28,455 nt of DNA from DASUBN01 sp036500225 (GTDB taxonomy: Bacteria > Pseudomonadota > Gammaproteobacteria > Natronospirales > REEB76), in the NCBI GenBank assembly GCA_036500225.1, contig DASYCJ010000062.1, positions 1 through 28,455 on the forward strand, in the 5' to 3' direction. Shown here in pieces: positions 17,075 through 24,803 of this stretch. The notes under the pieces are model-generated. The model saw nothing but the letters and a program-made list of their open reading frames with translations, made no database searches and was not told the DNA's origin. Each line of letters begins with the position of its first letter. Within the stretch, counting starts at the first letter, position 1. The position numbers were made by a program, and so were the translations under genes.

Positions 17075-17596
17075 ATGAAGATACTAACCCAAAGTCTGAT
17101 TCTGGCGTGTCTATTTTATGGCACCGCAGCCTCGGCCGCCGATGCCCAGGACTTCGACGTGACCCAGAGCATGTCCGTGGCTCAGTTCCGCGCCGCCGGC
17201 CTCGACAAACTGTCGGACGCGCAGCTGAAATCCTTGGACATCTGGTTCGCGCAATATCTGCAGCAACAAGGACCTGCCTGCCCGCCTGCGGCATCCGGTC
17301 AGACAGGCGTCACGCCCAACGCTGCGCCTGCCATGGCCGCCACTCCGGCAGCAACGCCGACGGTACCCGCCGACTCCATCAACGCGCATATCGCCGGTGA
17401 TTTCGATGGTTGGCGTGGCAGCACCCGCTTCACCCTGGATAACGGCCAGGTGTGGGAACAGATGGATGACAGCGTGGTCACCTTCAAGCGTGTCGCTAAC
17501 CCGAAAGTGACCATCACCCGCGGGCTCTTCAACTCCTATTACATCACCGTAGAAGGCATGAACGAGAGCGTGCAGGTGAAACGTATTAGGCCTTAA
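17075..17596 (+). CDS. Secreted or periplasmic protein of unknown function
   Basis: A 173-residue protein with a signal peptide (KILTQSLILACLFYGTAASA, cleavage near residue 21). A short helical region (about 30-70, SVAQFRAAGLDKLSDAQLKSL) leads to an Ala/Pro/Thr-rich linker (about 72-105). The C-terminal domain is small and beta-rich (about 108-170, with FTLDNGQVWEQ, ITRGLFNSYYITVEG and VQVKRIRP). I know the C-terminal pattern from unnamed proteobacterial envelope proteins, but no function is assigned. Start ATG 17075 has only a weak GGG-rich ribosome site. Codon use and composition match the neighbours. The gene ends 6 bases before a row of three hairpins. Confidence 0.8.
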   Translation: MKILTQSLILACLFYGTAASAADAQDFDVTQSMSVAQFRAAGLDKLSDAQLKSLDIWFAQYLQQQGPACPPAASGQTGVTPNAAPAMAATPAATPTVPADSINAHIAGDFDGWRGSTRFTLDNGQVWEQMDDSVVTFKRVANPKVTITRGLFNSYYITVEGMNESVQVKRIRP

Positions 17597-17602
17597 TAGC
17601 TA

Positions 17603-17685
17603 CTGAAAATCCCCTCCCTGGATTTTCAGATTCAGGCGAGTCCGGTACATGCCGGACTCGCCTCGCGATGCATCCCTGCATCGCG
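17603..17685. repeat. Three perfect hairpins set end to end between convergent genes
   Basis: Hairpin 1: CTGAAAATCC / GGATTTTCAG (17603-17612, 17620-17629; loop 7). Hairpin 2: AGGCGAGTCCGG / CCGGACTCGCCT (17634-17645, 17652-17663; loop 6). Hairpin 3: CGCGATGCA / TGCATCGCG (17664-17672, 17677-17685; loop 4), followed on the plus strand by TCTTCTT. All arms are mismatch-free and only 4 and 0 bases separate the units. They fill the 99-base gap between the secreted-protein gene (+) and yaiI (-). Hairpin 3 may be the plus-strand terminator. Confidence 0.8.
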
Positions 17686-17695
17686 GTCTTCTTGG

Positions 17696-18148
17696 CTAAG
17701 CTTTATTTCGTCTAGCCAACAACCGATCCAGATGGTTGGCGAAAGCCTGGCGATCGGCTTGGCTGATGGGCGCCGGACCGCCGGTCTGGACGCCGCTATC
17801 GCGTATCTGAGCCATGAAGTCCCTGAGACTGAGACGGGCCTTCACATTCTCCGCCGTGTAGAGCTCGCCCCGCGGGTTGAGGGCATGGGCTCCCTTCTCC
17901 ACCACTTGGGCTGCCAGCGGGATGTCGGCGGTGATGACCAGGTCACCCGCCGCCACCTGTTTCACAATCTCGTTATCCGCCACGTCGAAGCCCGAGGCCA
18001 CCTGCATGGACTTGATGTGCTGTGACGCGGGTGTGCGCAGGGATTGATTAGCGACCAGAGTCAGGGGTACCTCGGCACGTTTGGCGGCGCGGAACAGGAT
18101 CTCCTTGATCACCTTGGGGCAGGCATCTGCATCCACCCAGATCTTCAT
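17696..18148 (-). CDS. yaiI: YaiI/YqxD (UPF0178, DUF188) family protein
   Basis: A 150-residue protein beginning with the family signature IWVDADACPKVIKEILFRAA. ADNEIVKQVAAGDLVITADIPLA and the C-terminal QTGGPAPISQADRQAF follow. The Asp-rich motif and the fold predicted for the family resemble PIN/NYN nucleases, but no activity is established. E. coli YaiI is 152 residues. The ATG at 18148 overlaps the stop of the flavoprotein gene as ATGA, so it is the last gene of that transcript. Confidence 0.93.
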   Translation of the reverse strand: MKIWVDADACPKVIKEILFRAAKRAEVPLTLVANQSLRTPASQHIKSMQVASGFDVADNEIVKQVAAGDLVITADIPLAAQVVEKGAHALNPRGELYTAENVKARLSLRDFMAQIRDSGVQTGGPAPISQADRQAFANHLDRLLARRNKA

Positions 18149-19362
18149 GAGCCGCTCCGCAACCAGGCAGCGGCGCCCTCACCCGCCGCACGACCTCCGG
18201 CGAAACAGGCGGTGAGCAGGTAGCCGCCGGTGGGTGCTTCCCAGTCCAGCATCTCACCGGCACAGAAAACGCCGGGCAGCTTCTTCAGCATCAGATGTTG
18301 GTCGAATTCGGATGCGGAGACACCGCCGGCTGTGCTGATAGCCTCGTCCAATGGCCGCGCTGCGACGAGTTTCAGAGGCAGATCTTTGATGGCTTCCGCT
18401 AGAGCCGTCGAATCTTCCGGAAGCTCCTTACCTAACACTTCCCTCAGCAGCGCCGCTTTCACGCCCTCGATACCCGCGTGCTTGCGTAGGTGGTTGGCCT
18501 TGGATTGGCCTCCGCGCGGTTTACGCAGGTCCTGGAGCAGTTTGGGCAAGTCCCGGTTCGGCACCAGATCCAGATGCAGAGTCGCGTGGCCATGTGCATC
18601 GATGGCATCGCGCAACTGCGCCGACAGCGCATAGATGAGGCCGCCCTCCACCCCATGCGCGGTGACGATGAACTCGCCCTGCCTGGGCGCTTCATCGCCC
18701 AGCCACGCGGTGACTGGCTTCAACGGCTGTCCCGCGAAGCGAGTGCGCAGATGCTCGCTCCAACCCGCATCGAAGCCACAGTTGGAAGGTTTGAGTTTCG
18801 CGACGCGTATGCCGTGTGCTTCCAGGACAGGCGCCCAACCACCGTCGGAACCCAGCCGCGACCAGCTGCCGCCCCCCAGGGCGAGGGCGACCGCATCCGG
18901 TCTCACAGTCTTAGGCCCAGCCGGTGTATCAAACAACAGCCCGGCATCCTGCCACCCACGCCAGCGATGCCGCATATGGAGGCGGACTCCAGACTCTTTA
19001 AGACGTTTCAGCCAGGCGCGCAGCAGAGGCGCGGCCTTCATCTGTTTCGGAAAGACGCGGCCGGAAGTACCGACGAAAGTCTCCATGCCGAGACCTTCAG
19101 CCCAACTGCGTAGAGCAGTAGCACCGAAAGCTTCAAGCCAGACTCGCACCCAGGGCTCCGCCGCGCCATAGCGGGCGAGGAAAGCCGCATCCGGTTCGGA
19201 ATGGGTGAGGTTCAGACCGCCGACACCGGCCTGCAGGAACTTGCGGCCCACAGAAGGCATGGAGTCGTAGAGATCGACGCCGATGCCGTGATGACTCAGT
19301 ACCTCAGCGGCCATGAGCCCCGCGGGACCGCCGCCGATCACTGCTGCGGTCCGCGGGCTCAT
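18145..19362 (-). CDS. YhiN/HI0933-family NAD(P)/FAD-dependent oxidoreductase
   Basis: A 405-residue flavoprotein. The FAD-binding Rossmann motif is VIGGGPAGLMAAEVL at 8-22. The HI0933/YhiN pattern continues with GRKFLQAGVGGLNLTHSE, SGRVFPKQMKA, CGFDAGWSE and STAGGVSASEF. The C-terminal FAD-contact segment is VFCAGEMLDWEAPTGGYLL. It is somewhat closer to the TIGR03862 branch than to BaiN. The physiological substrate is unknown. It starts 8 bases after the qmcA stop and overlaps yaiI, so nfeD-qmcA-flavoprotein-yaiI is probably one transcript. The start has no clear Shine-Dalgarno. Confidence 0.92.
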   Translation of the reverse strand: MSPRTAAVIGGGPAGLMAAEVLSHHGIGVDLYDSMPSVGRKFLQAGVGGLNLTHSEPDAAFLARYGAAEPWVRVWLEAFGATALRSWAEGLGMETFVGTSGRVFPKQMKAAPLLRAWLKRLKESGVRLHMRHRWRGWQDAGLLFDTPAGPKTVRPDAVALALGGGSWSRLGSDGGWAPVLEAHGIRVAKLKPSNCGFDAGWSEHLRTRFAGQPLKPVTAWLGDEAPRQGEFIVTAHGVEGGLIYALSAQLRDAIDAHGHATLHLDLVPNRDLPKLLQDLRKPRGGQSKANHLRKHAGIEGVKAALLREVLGKELPEDSTALAEAIKDLPLKLVAARPLDEAISTAGGVSASEFDQHLMLKKLPGVFCAGEMLDWEAPTGGYLLTACFAGGRAAGEGAAAWLRSGS

Positions 19363-19370
19363 CTGATCGG

Positions 19371-20300
19371 TCAGCGCGCGGTCGGCTTGGCGTTGCTCGC
19401 CTGGGACATGAGCGTGCCCACCATGGCGGAGAGGTCACCCATGTTGGCCGGCACCACGGTCACGGTGGAAGTCTTGGCTATCTCACCCCACTGGTCCACC
19501 CACTGCTGGGCCAGCTGGTAGCGCAGTGCGTCCATGCCGCCGTCACCCGCCGCTGCCTTGCCGATGGTATCGATGGCCGTGGCCGTAGCGTCGGCCACCA
19601 GCGCGATGGCCTGGGCCTGGCCGTTTGCGCGCAGGATCGCAGACTGCTTCTCACCCTCAGCGTTGTTGATCTGGCTCTGCTTTTGGCCTTCCGACTGGTT
19701 GATGGCCTGCTGGCGATCACCTTCGGACTTGGCGATGGCGGCGCGCTTCTGGCGCTCGGCGGTGAGTTGCAGCTCCATGGCGCGCTGGATCTCGTCCGGC
19801 GGCGTTAGGTTGCGGATCTCGTAACGCAGCACCTTCACGCCCCAACCGATAGCGGCCTCCGTGAGCACGTCCACCACGCCCTTGTTCAGGGTCTCGCGTT
19901 GCGAGAGGCACTCATCCAGGGCCAGCTTGCCTACTTCGGCACGCATGGTGGTCTGCACCAGCTGCACCACGGCAGTGATCACGTCGTTGGTGCCGTAGGC
20001 GGCGTTCTGGGCGTTGGTGATCTGATAATAGAGCACGCCGTCCACGGACAGACGGGTATTGTCCTTGGTGATGCAGACCTGCTCCGGCACGTCCATCGGG
20101 ATCTCACGCATGTCGAACTTGTAGGCGACACGGTCTGCGAACGGCACGATGATCTGGATGCCGGACACCAGGGTAGCGTGGTAACGGCCCAGGCGCTCGA
20201 CGACCCAGGACTGTTGCTGCGGCACGATGCGCACCGCGCGCATGATGGTGACGAAGGCGAAGACCAGTATCAACAAGCCGATGATGGACGAGATCTCCAT
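19371..20300 (-). CDS. qmcA: SPFH/band-7 membrane protein, QmcA-like
   Basis: A 309-residue stomatin/prohibitin-type protein. One N-terminal membrane helix (about 3-21) precedes the SPFH domain (VRIVPQQQSWVVERLGRY through EIRNLTPPDEIQ, about 25-180). A long Ala/Glu/Gln/Lys-rich coiled coil follows (about 180-235, with repeated SEGxxQ and AEGEKQSA). Such proteins form membrane microdomain scaffolds and often bind the FtsH protease. Two ATGs lie 6 bases apart. I choose 20300 because AGGGAG then has normal spacing; for the ATG at 20306 it would be too close. NfeD, the usual partner, is encoded directly upstream. Confidence 0.93.
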   Translation of the reverse strand: MEISSIIGLLILVFAFVTIMRAVRIVPQQQSWVVERLGRYHATLVSGIQIIVPFADRVAYKFDMREIPMDVPEQVCITKDNTRLSVDGVLYYQITNAQNAAYGTNDVITAVVQLVQTTMRAEVGKLALDECLSQRETLNKGVVDVLTEAAIGWGVKVLRYEIRNLTPPDEIQRAMELQLTAERQKRAAIAKSEGDRQQAINQSEGQKQSQINNAEGEKQSAILRANGQAQAIALVADATATAIDTIGKAAAGDGGMDALRYQLAQQWVDQWGEIAKTSTVTVVPANMGDLSAMVGTLMSQASNAKPTAR

Positions 20301-20332
20301 GGACATGCTCCCTTAGATAGACGATAGAAGAT

Positions 20333-20770
20333 TCAGTTGATAGGTTTGATGCGCAGGCGCGCGCCATCGCGGGCAACCACTTCGGCGCGCTGCCCGACGC
20401 TGGGAGCTCCGGCGCCTTCCCAGGCGGCTTCCCAGAGGGAGTCGCGATATCTCACCCGAATACCCTGACTGCTGGTCTCGGCTACCGTGACCTGGGCACC
20501 CTTGTCCATGTCCGCCAGCGGATCGGGGTTGCGAGCCTGCATCCGGTGGCGCAGCAGGTGCGCCAAGGGCAGCGCCACGGCGGAAGCGAAGGCGAATACC
20601 AGGGCTGCTTGCCAGCCACCCAGGGGATAGAGCCAGAGGATGAGCGAAGTCAGCAGCGAGGCGAAGGCCAGCGCCGCCATATAGAAGGTGAGGCTGGCCA
20701 TCTCCAGCACGATGAGGATGATGCCCGCTGCCAGGAAGGCCAGCGGCCCCAGATGATCGAATTGGTCCAT
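20333..20770 (-). CDS. NfeD-like membrane protein (QmcA partner)
   Basis: A 145-residue protein with two to three membrane helices (about 8-50 and 53-73) and a C-terminal OB-fold domain (about 85-143). It contains the NfeD pattern KGAQVTVAETSSQGIRVRYRDSLWEA and VGQRAEVVARDG. NfeD proteins act together with SPFH proteins in membrane domains; E. coli YbbK with QmcA is the matching pair. AGGGGAT stands before the ATG at 20770. The gap to qmcA is 32 bases. No protease domain is attached, so this is the short NfeD1b form. Confidence 0.9.
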   Translation of the reverse strand: MDQFDHLGPLAFLAAGIILIVLEMASLTFYMAALAFASLLTSLILWLYPLGGWQAALVFAFASAVALPLAHLLRHRMQARNPDPLADMDKGAQVTVAETSSQGIRVRYRDSLWEAAWEGAGAPSVGQRAEVVARDGARLRIKPIN

Positions 20771-20785
20771 GTCTAAATCCCCTGT

Positions 20786-20823
20786 TCCGCCTATCCCTAC
20801 CCCGATGATAGGGGCTCCCAGGG
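20786..20823. other. Dyads between the monooxygenase-like gene and nfeD
   Basis: CCTATC and GATAGG form perfect arms around an 11-base spacer, and an overlapping CCCC/GGGG pairing is an alternative. There is no T-run on the minus strand. It could be a weak terminator for the upstream gene or part of the nfeD leader. Confidence 0.25.
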
Positions 20824-20847
20824 CGGTTTCAATGACTTGGGTGGGGT

Positions 20848-21159
20848 TTAATCCACCGGCTCGAAACGGCCGATCTCCCGCTCCTTGACCGTGACCTGCT
20901 CGCAGATCACGTCCAGGTCCTCATACTCGTGCCGGAACTTCTCGCGGAAGGCGCGCCAGTGGGCCTCGGATTCCCAATGGTCCACGGTCACGAAACGCTG
21001 GGGGTTGGCCTGGTCCTGATATAGCTCACTGCGGATGTAACCGGAGGCGCGGCGGAACAGCTTCACCCAATCCCCATCGGCGCCATATACCTTCCGGAAC
21101 TCAGCGATCTTGCCCGGCGCGGCGAAGAACTCCCAGGCGTAGACATAGCCGGTCTTCAT
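20848..21159 (-). CDS. Small protein with antibiotic-biosynthesis-monooxygenase (ABM) fold
   Basis: A 103-residue protein of the dimeric alpha/beta-barrel kind: strand GYVYAWEFFAAPGKIAEFRKVY, helix DWVKLFRRASGYIRSEL, strand RFVTVDHWESEAHWRAFREKF. The family includes heme-degrading and quinol monooxygenases, but many members only bind small ligands. No substrate can be named. The frame is open upstream to 21357 and overlaps the dioxygenase gene. I place the start at ATG 21159 because the fold begins there and GGAG lies about 8 bases upstream. It may be cotranscribed with the dioxygenase gene, about 98 bases upstream. Confidence 0.82.
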   Translation of the reverse strand: MKTGYVYAWEFFAAPGKIAEFRKVYGADGDWVKLFRRASGYIRSELYQDQANPQRFVTVDHWESEAHWRAFREKFRHEYEDLDVICEQVTVKEREIGRFEPVD

Positions 21160-21257
21160 AGCAGCGGCTCCGGCCTGCGGCCGGTGAAGAAGGCGCTGGG
21201 ATGCATGGCTGATGTGGGACCCCGGACCCCTGAGAGAGATGAGTATAGCGCCGCCCC

Positions 21258-22112
21258 TCAGTATGAGGGCAACGGCCCCGGCCTCGGTATCAAACGGTTG
21301 ATCCCATGCTGGTCCGTCCCGCTCACCAAGATGCACGGTGGCCGGTATCCATGCCACTGGATGGGCTCATTGAAACCGAGGGGTATCTGCACCTGCACGT
21401 CCGGGCGCGAGTAATGGATGATCATGGCGATGCGTGCGTCATCGCCGATGTTGTGGGAGCCGTGCCAGAGCTGGCCGGCGAACAGGAAGAACTCGCCGGG
21501 CGCCACCGGCACCCGCACGATGTCCGTCTCCGGCACGGTCGGCCGTACCGCTGCCAGGGCTGCGGCATCGTCCCGCACGCCATAGGCCTGGGGCCGCTCA
21601 TGCATCTGCTGCGAACCGTTCAGTACCTTGAGAGTGGACGCCAGGCTACTGTTGACCAGACCTATATATATGCTCACGCCGGGCCAGCGTAGGTGCTCCA
21701 CGTCCACATGCCAGCGGTGGACGGCGCCGGGACCGGAACGGGTGAGTGTAAGCCCCCAGGCGATGACGTCGGACCCGAGGATGGATGCTACCCGGCTGAC
21801 GATGACCGGATGGGAGGCCACGTCGTAATACTCTGGCACCATGGCATGGAGGCTCTTAAACCACGGGCGCCGCTCGAATGCCTGCGGGTCCGTGGCCTGA
21901 GCCAATTCATTCGGCCCCGTGCAACAAGCCACCGCCAAGTCTCGCAGTACACAGCAACGAAGCACGCCAGATTCGGTGAGCAGCGGATAGCTACCGACCC
22001 AACCCAGGCGCTCGAAGCGATCGAGTTCTTCTGCTGAGAGCCCCCGCGCTTCCAGGTCTGAGCGAAACAGCGGCTCCGGCATGGATCGATCGGGCGCGGG
22101 GTTGGGATGCAT
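21258..22112 (-). CDS. Phytanoyl-CoA dioxygenase (PhyH) family Fe(II)/2-oxoglutarate enzyme
   Basis: A 284-residue protein from the ATG at 22112. The iron-binding triad is visible: HVD (His135, Asp137) in HRWHVDVEHLRW, and the distal His217 in WHGSHNIGDDAR. Arg227 in the last motif may hold 2-oxoglutarate. The context PGEFFLFAGQLWHGSHN is typical of PhyH hydroxylases. The substrate is unknown; bacterial relatives act on ectoine, lipids or secondary metabolites. The frame opens at a TTG (22142), and a further Met lies at 22082. I prefer 22112 because a TATACT element lies just upstream. It follows uup on the same strand after 45 bases. Confidence 0.85.
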   Translation of the reverse strand: MHPNPAPDRSMPEPLFRSDLEARGLSAEELDRFERLGWVGSYPLLTESGVLRCCVLRDLAVACCTGPNELAQATDPQAFERRPWFKSLHAMVPEYYDVASHPVIVSRVASILGSDVIAWGLTLTRSGPGAVHRWHVDVEHLRWPGVSIYIGLVNSSLASTLKVLNGSQQMHERPQAYGVRDDAAALAAVRPTVPETDIVRVPVAPGEFFLFAGQLWHGSHNIGDDARIAMIIHYSRPDVQVQIPLGFNEPIQWHGYRPPCILVSGTDQHGINRLIPRPGPLPSY

Positions 22113-22119
22113 ACTCACA

Positions 22120-22125
22120 AGTATA
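22120..22125 (-). promoter_or_regulatory. -10-like TATACT directly before the PhyH start
   Basis: On the minus strand TATACT (5 of 6 to consensus) ends 7 bases before the ATG at 22112. Transcription would then begin at or within one base of the start codon and give a leaderless mRNA. There is no good -35 hexamer and no clear Shine-Dalgarno, so support is partial. Confidence 0.28.
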
Positions 22126-22157
22126 ACGCAGGCATCGCGCAAGCCTAGACTGGGTCC

Positions 22158-23957
22158 TCAGCCGCCGCCGTTGAGGGATTCCAATTCCTGCCAGCGGGCA
22201 TAGATAGCCACGACTTTATCCTGAGCAGTCTGCAACTCTGTATACAGCTCTTTGAGTCTGGCTGCATCGCTCATCACTTCAGGTTTCACCATTTCCTGCT
22301 GCAACCGTTCCACTTCCGCTTCGACCCTCGCCACCTTCTTCTCGATGCCATCCAATTCTTTGCGCTCTTCACGGCTCAAGCGCTGGACGGCGGGCGCTTT
22401 CGGCGCGGCCGGAGCGCTGCCCTTGGAGACGGCCGGCGCCGGTGTCTTACGCACTTGCAGCCACTGGGTGTAGTCGGCGAAGAACTCGGCTTTGCCTTCT
22501 CCATCCAGGTACAGCAGTCGATCGCTCAGGCGATCCATGAGATAACGGTCATGGGTGATGAGCACAATGGCGCCGGGGAACTCCGAGAGGCTGTCTTCCA
22601 GCACTTCGAGGGTCGCGATGTCCAAGTCATTGGTGGGTTCGTCCAGCAGCAACAGATCCGCCGGTTGGAGCATCAAGCGCGCGATCAGTACCCGGGCCTG
22701 TTCACCGCCGGAGAGTTTGGAGACCGGCAGCCCCAGTTTCTCGATGGGGAACAGGAACCGTTTGGCCCAGGCGGTCACGTGCAGAGGCTTGCCCTGGAAC
22801 ATCACGCTGTCGCCTGTGGGCGACAGCGCTTCTTTCAGACGCAAGGTCTTATCTAATTGCTCTCGCTTCTGGTCGAAGCTCACGATCCTGAGGTCGTCAG
22901 CCCAGATGATGCTGCCGGCGACGGGTGCAAGCTTGCCTTGGAGTGATTGGATCAGGCTGCTCTTGCCGCTGCCGTTCCTGCCCAAGACACCGAGACAGCT
23001 GCCCGGCCCGAGCACGAGATCGAGGTCCGAGAACAGGCGACGCCCTCCCCGTTCCACAGATGCCTGTTTCAACTCCACCAGCTTGCGGGTCTTACGTTCG
23101 CTGGACTCGAACTCGATGCCGGCGCGAGCGCCCTCGGCGTTGCGGCCGCGGGTCGCGGCCAGTTCATCTTTCAGCTCATAGGCCGCGTCGATGCGCGCAT
23201 GGGCCTTGGTGGTGCGGGCCTTGGGGCCACGGCGCAGCCATTCTAGTTCACGGCGGAACTTGTTGGCCAATACTTGTTCCTGCTGATCTTGCTGGTCGAA
23301 GACCGCGAGACGGCGTTGCAGGAACTCGCTGTAATTACCTTCCACCCGCAGGTAGCCGTCCGGGTAACGGCGGTTCAGTTCCACGATGCGGTTGGTGGCG
23401 TTCTCGAGGAAGTAACGGTCATGGCTCACCAGCACGAAGGCGAAGCGCGCCTGCCGCAATAGGTTTTCGAGCCAGAGGATGCCTTCCAGATCCAGATGGT
23501 TGGTGGGCTCATCCATCAATAAGAGGTTCGGTTCGCGGATCAAGGCGCAGGTCACGGCCAGACGCTTACGCCAACCGCCGGACAATGTGTCCACCTTCTG
23601 AGTCAGGTCTGCGAAGTTCATCTCCCGCAACATGTCGCGGATGCTACTTATGCCTTCATCCTTGTGGTACGGAGGCAAGGCATCCAACAGTGCGCTCTCG
23701 ATGGTGGCGCCCGCCGAGAACTTGTCTTCCTGGGGCAGATACACGAGATGGGTCGAGCCTGCCAAGGCCACCTGACCACTATCCGGTATCTCGATGCCCG
23801 CCAGGATCTTGAGCAGCGTGGACTTACCCGAACCGTTGGGACCGATGAGCCCCAGCCGCTCATCTTCACGGAAACTCAGGGTGATGCCGTCGAAAAGCGT
23901 CTGCAGGCCGTAGGCCTTGCTGATGGACTGGACACTGACGAGCAGATCGGAAGCCAT
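22158..23957 (-). CDS. uup: ABC-F ATPase, Uup type
   Basis: A 599-residue soluble protein with two ABC domains and no membrane part. The first has Walker A GPNGSGKS, signature LSGGWRKR and Walker B LLLMDEPTNHLD. The second has GRNGSGKS, LSGGEQARV and LLLLDEPTNDLD. Between them lies the charged ABC-F linker (about 240-300, FRRELEWLRRGPKARTTKAH). A Pro/Ala-rich spacer leads to a C-terminal coiled coil (about 525-595), as in Uup, which binds DNA and influences transposon excision and ribosome assembly. The frame is open to 24014, but MASDLLVSVQSISKAYG at 23957 matches the family start. It is divergent from the COG4705 gene, with a 75-base gap. Confidence 0.94.
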   Translation of the reverse strand: MASDLLVSVQSISKAYGLQTLFDGITLSFREDERLGLIGPNGSGKSTLLKILAGIEIPDSGQVALAGSTHLVYLPQEDKFSAGATIESALLDALPPYHKDEGISSIRDMLREMNFADLTQKVDTLSGGWRKRLAVTCALIREPNLLLMDEPTNHLDLEGILWLENLLRQARFAFVLVSHDRYFLENATNRIVELNRRYPDGYLRVEGNYSEFLQRRLAVFDQQDQQEQVLANKFRRELEWLRRGPKARTTKAHARIDAAYELKDELAATRGRNAEGARAGIEFESSERKTRKLVELKQASVERGGRRLFSDLDLVLGPGSCLGVLGRNGSGKSSLIQSLQGKLAPVAGSIIWADDLRIVSFDQKREQLDKTLRLKEALSPTGDSVMFQGKPLHVTAWAKRFLFPIEKLGLPVSKLSGGEQARVLIARLMLQPADLLLLDEPTNDLDIATLEVLEDSLSEFPGAIVLITHDRYLMDRLSDRLLYLDGEGKAEFFADYTQWLQVRKTPAPAVSKGSAPAAPKAPAVQRLSREERKELDGIEKKVARVEAEVERLQQEMVKPEVMSDAARLKELYTELQTAQDKVVAIYARWQELESLNGGG

Positions 23958-24032
23958 GGGACAGGACTGGATTCGCCGTTTGCGGGGCGCTATGGTCTCA
24001 CATACCGGCCCCACCCAACGAGAAACCCCACC

Positions 24033-24803
24033 ATGAAAGACGATGCCACACGGTCCATGGGCATGGCCCTAAGCAAGGTCCCGGAAGTGACCTTGGGTTT
24101 CTGGGTCATCAAGATCCTCGCCACCACTCTGGGTGAGACCGGCGGCGACTCCGTGACTATGTCGATGAACCTTGGGTATCTGGTCGGCACCTGCATCTTC
24201 GCAGTCATCTTCATCGGCTTCCTGCTCGCCCAGATCAGGGCCAAGGCTTTCCATCCTTTCCTCTACTGGGCCACCATCGTGGCGACCACCACGGTCGGCA
24301 CCACTCTCGCGGACTTCGCAGACCGTTCCCTCGGCATCGGTTATACGGGTGGAGCCTCCGTGCTCCTGGCCCTGGTCTTGGGCTCGTTGTTCCTCTGGCA
24401 TCGGACCCTCGGGTCGGTGTCCATCAACACCGTACATACCCCCAAAGCCGAGATGTTCTACTGGGTGACCATCATGTTCTCCCAGACCCTCGGCACCGCC
24501 TTAGGCGACTGGACCGCAGATACGGTGGGTGAAGGCTACCTGCGCAGCTCACTGATCTTCGGCGGCATACTGGCCCTCATCGCCCTCGCCTACTTCTTTA
24601 CCAAGCTCAATCGCGTGCTGCTGTTCTGGGCCGCCTTCATCCTCACCCGACCCCTGGGTGCAGTGCTGGGGGACTTCCTAGACAAGCCCCATGATCACGG
24701 CGGTCTGGCCTTGAGCCGCTACGTAGCGTCAGGTGTGATCGCTGTACTCATGGTCATCGGCATCCTGATCTTCCCAAAACGCGCGGCGACGGCAGTCCAC
24801 TGA
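24033..24803 (+). CDS. COG4705-type polytopic membrane protein with fourfold internal repeat
   Basis: A 256-residue inner-membrane protein with about eight hydrophobic segments. It matches the uncharacterised COG4705 group (KVPEVTLGFWVIKILATTLGE at the N-terminus). Four repeats share the register W-x8-(L/V)-G-x4-D: Trp at 24, 79, 144 and 199, with Leu/Val-Gly 9 and Asp 15 residues later (Asp39, 94, 159, 214). Spacing is 55, 65, 55, so two duplications are likely. One acidic residue per repeat within membrane segments suggests ion or solute transport, but no function is known. The frame is open far upstream, where it is only the shadow of uup; ATG 24033 is the first sensible start. The stop codon abuts a truncated gene remnant in the same frame. 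Confidence 0.85.
   Translation: MKDDATRSMGMALSKVPEVTLGFWVIKILATTLGETGGDSVTMSMNLGYLVGTCIFAVIFIGFLLAQIRAKAFHPFLYWATIVATTTVGTTLADFADRSLGIGYTGGASVLLALVLGSLFLWHRTLGSVSINTVHTPKAEMFYWVTIMFSQTLGTALGDWTADTVGEGYLRSSLIFGGILALIALAYFFTKLNRVLLFWAAFILTRPLGAVLGDFLDKPHDHGGLALSRYVASGVIAVLMVIGILIFPKRAATAVH

Noticed and set aside
23958..24032. Upstream coding extension of uup or of the COG4705 gene
   Set aside because: Both frames are open here, but the extra residues do not fit either family, and the divergent gap must hold promoters.
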